Below, piece after piece: positions 32,783 through 37,495 of a DNA stretch of 37,495 nucleotides. The DNA lies in the NCBI RefSeq assembly GCF_005435165.1, contig NZ_SGUC01000031.1, forward strand, positions 1-37,495. Reading direction: 5' to 3'. The stretch is from Halorubrum sp. GN11_10-6_MGM (GTDB taxonomy: Archaea > Halobacteriota > Halobacteria > Halobacteriales > Haloferacaceae). Every line of letters begins with the position of its first letter. Position 1 is the stretch's first letter. The position numbers were made by a program, and so were the translations under genes. The notes beneath the pieces are model-generated. The model was not told the DNA's origin, searched no databases, and saw only the letters and a program-made list of their open reading frames with translations.

Positions 32783-33283
32783 ATGCCGACGTACAGGCGG
32801 ACGACTCGGGTGCCGGCCCCGATCGAGGACGTGTGGGAGTTTCACTCCACGGTCGACGGACTGCGAGAACTCACCCCCGACTGGATGCGGCTCCGCGTCG
32901 GCGGCGTCACGGGACCGGACGGGTCGCCCGACCCCGAAGTCCTCGTCGCCGGCTCAGAGATCGAGATGTCGATCCGGCCGTTCGGAGCCGGTCCCCGACA
33001 GCGGTGGACCTCGCGGATCGTCGAGCGCGAGCCCGACGGGACGACGCCGCCCGAGCGCTCCGCTCGGTTCGTCGACGAAATGGACGACGGCCCGTTCCGA
33101 CGGTGGGAACACACGCACGCGTTCTACGCCGACGGGGACGAGACCCTTCTCGTGGACACGGTCGCCTATCGACTGCCGCTCGGCCCGCTCGGTGACGCGG
33201 TCGGCCCGATGGCGAAAGTCGGATTCGAGGGGATGTTCCGCGACCGGCACCGCCGGACGGTCGAGCGGTTCACCGAGAACTGA
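32783..33283 (+). CDS. SRPBCC (START/polyketide-cyclase-like) protein
   Basis: This 166-residue protein has the SRPBCC pattern: TRVPAPIEDVWEFHSTVDGLRELTPDWM (8-35) is the usual first strand and helices, the middle strands include IRPFGAGPRQRWTSRIVEREP and WEHTHAFYADGDETLLVDTVAYRLPLG, and the last helix is FEGMFRDRHRRTVERF. Such proteins bind hydrophobic ligands in a deep cavity; most haloarchaeal members are uncharacterised. It is alone between the glycosylase and a convergent histidine kinase. The start ATG at 32783 follows a TTTTTGTCC element about 28 nt upstream. Confidence 0.8.
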   Translation: MPTYRRTTRVPAPIEDVWEFHSTVDGLRELTPDWMRLRVGGVTGPDGSPDPEVLVAGSEIEMSIRPFGAGPRQRWTSRIVEREPDGTTPPERSARFVDEMDDGPFRRWEHTHAFYADGDETLLVDTVAYRLPLGPLGDAVGPMAKVGFEGMFRDRHRRTVERFTEN

Positions 33284-33313
33284 ACTCCCGCACCACTGGG
33301 GGTCACGGCACCG

Positions 33314-34885
33314 CTACGACGGCGCGACGCGGGCGGCGTCTGCCCCGAACGTCAACTCGAAGACGGCGCCGTCGTCGTTGCGAGCCTCGACGTTCCAGTC
33401 GTGTGCCGCGACGATCCGGTCGACGATCGCGAGACCGATGCCGGAGCTGCCCGCCGAGGAGACGCCCGAATCGAAGATCGTCTCGACGAGATCCTCCGGG
33501 ATCCCCGGCCCGTCGTCGGCGATATACACTCCTCTGACGCCACCGTCTTTCGTGAGCGGCCCGATCTCTATCGCGACGTCTCGACCGCCGTGGTCGATCG
33601 CGTTCCGGAAGAGGTTCTCGAACGCCTGACGGAGTCGGCTCGGGTCGGCCTCGACGCGACCGACCTCGTCGGCGATGGTGAGCGTCGCGTCCGGCGCCCG
33701 TACCGAGCGCCACGCGTCTTCCGCGATCGCCTCGATCGGCGCCGGTTCCGTCTCGCCGATCACCTCTCCGCGACGCGCGAGCATCAGGAGGTCGTCGATC
33801 AGCGTCTCCATGCGGTCGACCGCCCCGCTCATGGCATCGTAACGCGCGGCCGAAATATCGGATTCAGAGAGGGAGAGATACCCGGACAGCACGTTGAGCG
33901 GGTTTCGGAGGTCGTGCGAGACGACCGCGCTGAACTGTTCGAGCTGTTCGGCCTGCCGGCGGAGCGCCGTTCGCCGGTCGTTGCGCGCCATCGCGTGCGC
34001 GATCAGGTCACCGACGGTGCGATACAGGTTCACTTCCTCCTCCGACCAGACGCGCCGCTCGTCGGACTCGAACGCGATGACGCCCCGCAGTTCCCACTCG
34101 TCGACGAGTGGAACGTGAACCGTCGCCGGTGGCCCGTCGGCGGTCAATTCCGGTTCTTCGCCGTCGAGCGCCGGGCCGGGAGCGGACGAGCGCGCAACGT
34201 TCTCGAACGTCGATAGCTGCTCCGGATCGGGGAAATCCTCGAACTGCCGCGGCGCCGGATCGAACCCGTTCGGACACCAGCTACACGTGGGCGTGAACTG
34301 TGTGTCCTCTTCGCGATAGCAGACGATCCGGTCGAGCTCCGCGTGCTCGCCGATATTCCCCATTGTCCATTCGATTTTCGTACTGATCTCGTCGGTACGG
34401 CTGCTCATCAGCGTCGTCCCCGCGTCGAGTAACACCGTTGCGATGCGGGCGACGTCTTCGTCGCCCAACTGGACGCGATCCGGGTCAACGGCGCTCGCGA
34501 GTCGTTCGACGAGCGGGTCCGAGCCGCTGACCACACCCGAGGGAGAGTTCCCTCCGGCGTCGACGGCGTCAGTCACGCCGGCGGACAGCAGCGTCCGGAT
34601 CGTGTCCGTCTCCGGGGCTTCGACGATCGCGATCACCGGCACATCCGACGGGAGCATCGCGAGGCGGTCGGCCACCGCGTCGTCGGTCACGGCCGTCGCG
34701 GTGACGACGACGCCACAGGTCGCGTTCAGCGTTCCCTCGCCGTCCCGGGCGGTGTCCAACTCGGACGGCGCGAATGCGCGAAACGTCGGCCCATCCGCAC
34801 CCCATGCGACGTCGACCGCTCGGGCCACACGTTCGCTGGCGCTCTCGTCGTCGCCCACGAACGCGACGACGGTTCGCCGGTCCAT
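33314..34885 (-). CDS. sensor histidine kinase with receiver-like, GAF and HisKA/HATPase domains
   Basis: The 523-residue cytoplasmic kinase begins with a receiver-like region (about 3-125, RTVVAFVGDDESASERVARAV and VPVIAIVEAPE) that seems to lack a clear phospho-acceptor Asp. Residues about 140-300 form a GAF sensor with a CSWCPNG cysteine pair (C201, C204). HisKA follows with FSAVVSHDLRNPL (318-330, phospho-acceptor H324), then HATPase_c with FENLFRNAIDH (N-box, 422-432), DDGPGIP (G1) and GSSGIGLAIV (G2). No membrane segment is present. No response regulator is adjacent, so the output is unknown. An alternative start 14 codons earlier (34927) needs a TTG; I prefer ATG 34885. Confidence 0.9.
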   Translation of the reverse strand: MDRRTVVAFVGDDESASERVARAVDVAWGADGPTFRAFAPSELDTARDGEGTLNATCGVVVTATAVTDDAVADRLAMLPSDVPVIAIVEAPETDTIRTLLSAGVTDAVDAGGNSPSGVVSGSDPLVERLASAVDPDRVQLGDEDVARIATVLLDAGTTLMSSRTDEISTKIEWTMGNIGEHAELDRIVCYREEDTQFTPTCSWCPNGFDPAPRQFEDFPDPEQLSTFENVARSSAPGPALDGEEPELTADGPPATVHVPLVDEWELRGVIAFESDERRVWSEEEVNLYRTVGDLIAHAMARNDRRTALRRQAEQLEQFSAVVSHDLRNPLNVLSGYLSLSESDISAARYDAMSGAVDRMETLIDDLLMLARRGEVIGETEPAPIEAIAEDAWRSVRAPDATLTIADEVGRVEADPSRLRQAFENLFRNAIDHGGRDVAIEIGPLTKDGGVRGVYIADDGPGIPEDLVETIFDSGVSSAGSSGIGLAIVDRIVAAHDWNVEARNDDGAVFELTFGADAARVAPS

Positions 34886-34945
34886 ACCCGAGTCTGGCTT
34901 TCGAAACTCTTCAACGTTCACCCCCAAATATCGGCGCTGAAAACG

Positions 34946-35833
34946 CTACGACCGGTGAGCGGTCGCGGTGACGTAAATCCCGACGAGGACGACGCATCCG
35001 CCGGCGACCGTCGCGGGCGTCGGCGCCTCCGACAGTAACACGAACGCGAGCAGCGTCGCGCCGACCGGCTCGCCGAGGAGGGAGACGGAGACGACGCTGG
35101 ACTCGAGATGCCCGAGTGCCCAGTTGAGAACGGTGTGACCGAGCAGACCCGGTCCGGCCGCGAGCCCGGCGAACAGGAGCCACTCTCGGGCGGGGTATCC
35201 CGTGATCGGGTGTCCGCCGGCGAGAACGAACCCGAACAGAACGACCGCGCAGACGCCGTATACGACCGTAACGTAGGGAACGAGGGAGATTCGCTGCCGC
35301 AGCGAGCGGCCAGCCAACACGTAGCCCGCGGCGGCGACGGCCCCCGCCAGCGCCAGCGCGTTCCCGTACAGGGGGCGGGGACCGACCGCCACGCCGGCGA
35401 GGAGATCGCCGATCGACATCGACGCCATCCCCCCGACGGCGACAGCGATACCCGCGGCCGTGCGACGCGTGACGCGTTCACGCAACAGCAGCCACGCCCC
35501 GACCGCGACGAACACCGGCTGCGCCTGAACGAGCGTCACGCTCGCGGCGACGCTCGTCCACCGGAGGCTCTCGAACCAAGCCGCGAAGTGGACCGCGAGC
35601 GCGACTCCCGACAGGACCGCGAAGGCGAGGTCGCGAGATCGAATCCGCGCGAACTCCCCGCGGTACCGCCACGCCGCGACCGCGGCCAGCGGCAGAGTCG
35701 TGAACAGGACCCGGTAGAACGCCGCGACCGAGCTGGGCGCGTCGCTCAGACGGACGAGAATCGCGCCCGCACTCACCGCGGCGACCGCTCCCGCCAGCCC
35801 GAGCTTCGGCGACACTACCGGCTTCGAACTCAT
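34946..35833 (-). CDS. EamA/DMT family transporter
   Basis: The 295-residue membrane protein has ten hydrophobic segments in two homologous EamA halves. The first half includes LGLAGAVAAVSAGAILVRL and RDLAFAVLSGVALAVHFAAWFESLRWTSVAASVTL, with the family pattern where the helix-4 region ends in AQPVFVAVGAWLLLRE. The second half includes LLGEPVGATLLAFVLLSEAPTP. Substrates of DMT proteins (amino acids, metabolites) cannot be told from sequence. The upstream frame to 36001 is non-hydrophobic and probably not translated. It lies 60 bp upstream of the histidine kinase in the same direction. Confidence 0.88.
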   Translation of the reverse strand: MSSKPVVSPKLGLAGAVAAVSAGAILVRLSDAPSSVAAFYRVLFTTLPLAAVAAWRYRGEFARIRSRDLAFAVLSGVALAVHFAAWFESLRWTSVAASVTLVQAQPVFVAVGAWLLLRERVTRRTAAGIAVAVGGMASMSIGDLLAGVAVGPRPLYGNALALAGAVAAAGYVLAGRSLRQRISLVPYVTVVYGVCAVVLFGFVLAGGHPITGYPAREWLLFAGLAAGPGLLGHTVLNWALGHLESSVVSVSLLGEPVGATLLAFVLLSEAPTPATVAGGCVVLVGIYVTATAHRS

Positions 35834-35972
35834 CGGGTGCTCCGACCGTTGGAGCAGCGGGCGCTTACGGGTTTCGAGAGTTGCCCGGTCGGCACGGGGG
35901 AGAAGGGTTCGCGGCGGCCGCGCGACAGACGGCGCCGACGGAGATTTCACTCCCCGACGCGAACGAGCGCTC

Positions 35973-36293
35973 ATGTGTGCGGACACGTTCGGCGTCGGCA
36001 TCAGCGTCGCCGAGACTGAGCTCCGAGTCGTCGTCGGCGTTCCGTCCGATATCGACGCCGGATGGACCGACCCCGAGGCGTTTCAGTCCCTCGTGACGGA
36101 CGCCGTATGGGAGCGCCTAGACCGACGCCCGACACTGGAGGCCATCGCCGCGCAGTACGACACCGGCGAGACTGCGGCCCTCGGGAGCGTGACGCTGGAG
36201 CCGGACGGCACCGTAGTGGAGGCCGACCTCAACCCCGTCGCCGAGACCGATGACCGATTCGGAGCCGACGACCGACCCGAAACCGGCGGTTAA
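35973..36293 (+). CDS. hypothetical small acidic protein
   Basis: I do not recognise this 106-residue protein. It starts MCADTFGVGISVAETELRVVVGVPSDIDAGW, then has a helix (DPEAFQSLVTDAVWERLDRRPTLEAIAAQY) and a short strand region GSVTLEPDGTVVEADLNP before an acidic tail. The folded part looks like a small alpha/beta domain. It is divergent from the EamA transporter (139 bp) and convergent with the 36320 gene (26 bp between stops). Codon use fits the chromosome. Confidence 0.6.
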   Translation: MCADTFGVGISVAETELRVVVGVPSDIDAGWTDPEAFQSLVTDAVWERLDRRPTLEAIAAQYDTGETAALGSVTLEPDGTVVEADLNPVAETDDRFGADDRPETGG

Positions 36294-36319
36294 AGAGCCG
36301 AGTTCGGCACGGCATCGCC

Positions 36320-37159
36320 TCAGTCGTCCGAATCCGTCGCCGCGAGGGCAGCGCCGACGGCCCACGTCCGATCGGGCCGGTAGGCGGTGAGATCGTATCG
36401 GGTCGAGCCGACGGTGTTTCCCCACGTGTCCAGCGCGCCGAGGGTGACAAGCCCTGACAGAGTCGCCCCCAGCGTCCGCGGCGTCGTCTCAGGCTCCATC
36501 AACGCGGCGTGGACCTGCTTCGACTGCGGGTAGTTCCGATCGCACGCCTCGATGCCCCGCTTGGCCTCGGCCCAGTGGCGACGGACGTATCCGAAGGTCG
36601 TGGGATCGTCGCGAGAGAGTCGCTCCACCGCCGCCGCCACCTCCGTACCGACCACGGAGTCCACGCGGGCACCAGCCCGTGATAGCAGCTCTCCGGACGC
36701 CTCAAACGAGCACCCAATCGCGATCCGAGCCGCCCGCCCGCGTCCTCGTTCGAGGAGACCGTCTACGAACGTGACTGCCGAGTCAACCCCTTCCCGAACA
36801 GCGAGCGGTGCGAGGTCGTCGACGACCACGTCGACCGTCCCCGAAGGAGTGCTGTTTAGGTGGTTGGAGACGGCGTCGAGAATTCGCTCATTCTCGGCGG
36901 CCCGTCCAAGTACCGTGTACGCAAGCCCGGCGTTCGGCATCGTATGCGTCGAGGCGGCGGCTCCGCTGCGAGCGACGTCGTTCGCGTCCACTACCGCCTC
37001 TCGGTGCGGCGGTCCCGTCGTCGTTCGATCCCAGCCGCTCCGCCACGTCTCGACGTCGGTCCCGAACAACACGGACACGACACGCTCGGAGGCGACTCCG
37101 TCGCGTCCCGACGGGCGGTCGCCGCAGACGAGTCGCACCGTGCTGTTCGATTCCTCCAT
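36320..37159 (-). CDS. probable haloarchaeal regulator: KaiC/RecA-like degenerate domain plus winged helix
   Basis: The 279-residue protein seems to have two parts. Residues about 8-165 have alternating hydrophobic strands and helices (VVSVLFGTDVETWRSGW, GTVDVVVDDLAPLAVREGVDSAVTFVDGLL) without a Walker A motif, as in the haloarchaeal proteins with an inactive KaiC-like domain. Residues about 205-265 (NYPQSKQVHAALMEPETTPRTLGATLSGLVTLGALDTWGNTVGSTRYDLTAY) fit a winged helix. A DNA-binding regulator is the best guess. It starts at ATG 37159, 28 nt after a TTTATGAC element. It is the last protein gene before the 5S rRNA end. Confidence 0.55.
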   Translation of the reverse strand: MEESNSTVRLVCGDRPSGRDGVASERVVSVLFGTDVETWRSGWDRTTTGPPHREAVVDANDVARSGAAASTHTMPNAGLAYTVLGRAAENERILDAVSNHLNSTPSGTVDVVVDDLAPLAVREGVDSAVTFVDGLLERGRGRAARIAIGCSFEASGELLSRAGARVDSVVGTEVAAAVERLSRDDPTTFGYVRRHWAEAKRGIEACDRNYPQSKQVHAALMEPETTPRTLGATLSGLVTLGALDTWGNTVGSTRYDLTAYRPDRTWAVGAALAATDSDD

Positions 37160-37388
37160 GATACGTTAGGTTCAGCGACAAAAGTCATAAACTTACGGAT
37201 GGAGCTATTAGTACTGATATGTGTTCTAGCGAGTTTATCACTGTTCGGCCGTTCGGTTGCTAGTACGCAGTCGTCCGCGACAGAACTCTCACACGGCGCC
37301 GGACCGGACTGATACCGCTTCGCGTCGCGCCCGTGTTCGCTGACGGCAGTTGCTATCGCTATCTCACGAGTTCGCGGGATATGAAGAA
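37160..37388. other. intergenic gap beside the rRNA operon end
   Basis: No gene is visible in this stretch on either strand. It holds a TATA-like GTTTATGAC (37184-37192, minus strand) for the 36320-37159 gene, and otherwise mixed sequence, more AT-rich up to about 37260 than the rest of the window. Confidence 0.6.
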
Positions 37389-37415
37389 AGCCCACGGACG
37401 CGCTGTCCGTGGGCT
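37389..37415 (-). terminator. hairpin downstream of 5S rRNA, probable rRNA operon terminator or processing site
   Basis: A perfect 11-bp stem (AGCCCACGGAC / GTCCGTGGGCT) encloses a 5-nt loop. On the minus strand it is followed at once by TTCTTC. It lies about 27 nt beyond the 5S rRNA end, where transcription of the rRNA operon should stop. A tRNA-Cys, often found after haloarchaeal 5S, is not seen. Confidence 0.6.
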
Positions 37416-37441
37416 GAGTGGGATGGTTCCCGTATGAATGG

Positions 37442-37495
37442 GCAGGCGGCGACCCGTGGTTCCCAGAAGATCGCTCACTCCAGTACTTCACGGTA
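37442..37495 (-). rRNA. rrf: 5S rRNA, 3' part (5' part outside the window)
   Basis: On the minus strand the edge reads TACCGTGAAGTACTGGAG, then TGAGCGATCTTCTGGG, then CACGGGTCGCCGCC. This matches the 3' half of haloarchaeal 5S rRNA. The CCGTG and CACGG arms pair as helix IV, GTACTGGAG/CTTCTGG form the loop E/helix V region, and CGCCGCC is the 3' strand of helix I. The exact 3' end (about 37442) is approximate. Confidence 0.8.

Noticed and set aside
33303..35481. Signs of a mobile element or recently acquired island around the kinase and transporter
   Set aside because: No integrase, transposase, inverted terminal repeats or att-like duplication was found; genes and codon use look chromosomal.
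34946..36001. Longer 351-codon version of the EamA transporter
   Set aside because: The first 56 residues are basic and non-membrane; the ATG at 35833 gives the family N-terminus.
37160..37441. tRNA-Cys expected after 5S rRNA in many haloarchaea
   Set aside because: I looked for a tRNA acceptor stem, anticodon loop and T-loop on the minus strand and found none in this gap.

Overview
This window comes from a halophilic euryarchaeon (class Halobacteria), most likely Halorubrum or a close relative; the genus is an inference. The DNA is GC-rich and the proteins are strongly acidic. There are two complete transcription factor B (TFB) genes. Many genes have an AT-rich TATA element about 25-30 bp before the start codon, which is the arrangement of leaderless archaeal transcripts. 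Several families seen here (UPF0058, UPF0212, PAC2-type proteasome chaperone, METTL5-like methylase, a small CPxCG zinc-finger protein) are typical of archaea. The right edge carries the 3' part of a 5S rRNA on the minus strand, so the window adjoins the end of an rRNA operon.

Layout. 1-8 kb: NOP2/Sun RNA m5C methyltransferase (cut by the left edge), PAC2 chaperone, isochorismate synthase (menF), a small molybdopterin oxidoreductase, a ribbon-helix-helix protein, a UPF0058 protein, a rhomboid-like membrane protein with an Arg-rich heptad insert, a 30-bp tandem repeat, and a METTL5-like methylase with a small unknown partner. 8-13 kb: first TFB, a universal stress protein, a MenE-like acyl-CoA synthetase with a long acidic tail, and an acyl-CoA dehydrogenase. 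13-16.3 kb: an MBL-fold hydrolase divergent from a MutS-like ATPase, whose end overlaps a small unknown gene.

16.3-26 kb is an alpha-glucan block. A 1568-residue protein containing two complete GH15 (glucoamylase-type) units is divergent from a GH13 amylase, which is followed by a GH77 4-alpha-glucanotransferase and, 3 bp later, a cation/Ca2+ exchanger. None of the three enzymes has a signal peptide, so the block probably degrades glycogen or imported maltodextrin in the cytoplasm: GH13 cleaves internally, GH77 re-sizes chains and GH15 releases glucose.

26-33.3 kb: two small membrane proteins, an M20 amidohydrolase, an MscS channel, the second TFB, a tiny zinc-finger protein, a second UPF0058 protein, UPF0212, an OGG-type DNA glycosylase and an SRPBCC protein. 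33.3-37.5 kb: a sensor histidine kinase, an EamA/DMT transporter, a hypothetical protein, a probable haloarchaeal regulator, a near-empty 280-bp gap, a strong hairpin, and the 5S rRNA end.

Most of the window is ordinary chromosomal haloarchaeal content. I see no CRISPR array, prophage, transposase or obvious defence system. The points most worth checking are the tandem GH15 enzyme, the altered catalytic motif and Arg-heptad insert of the rhomboid-like protein, the MenE-like ligase without the usual A10 lysine, the HhH-MutS protein with its overlapping partner, and the two TFB/UPF0058 pairs.
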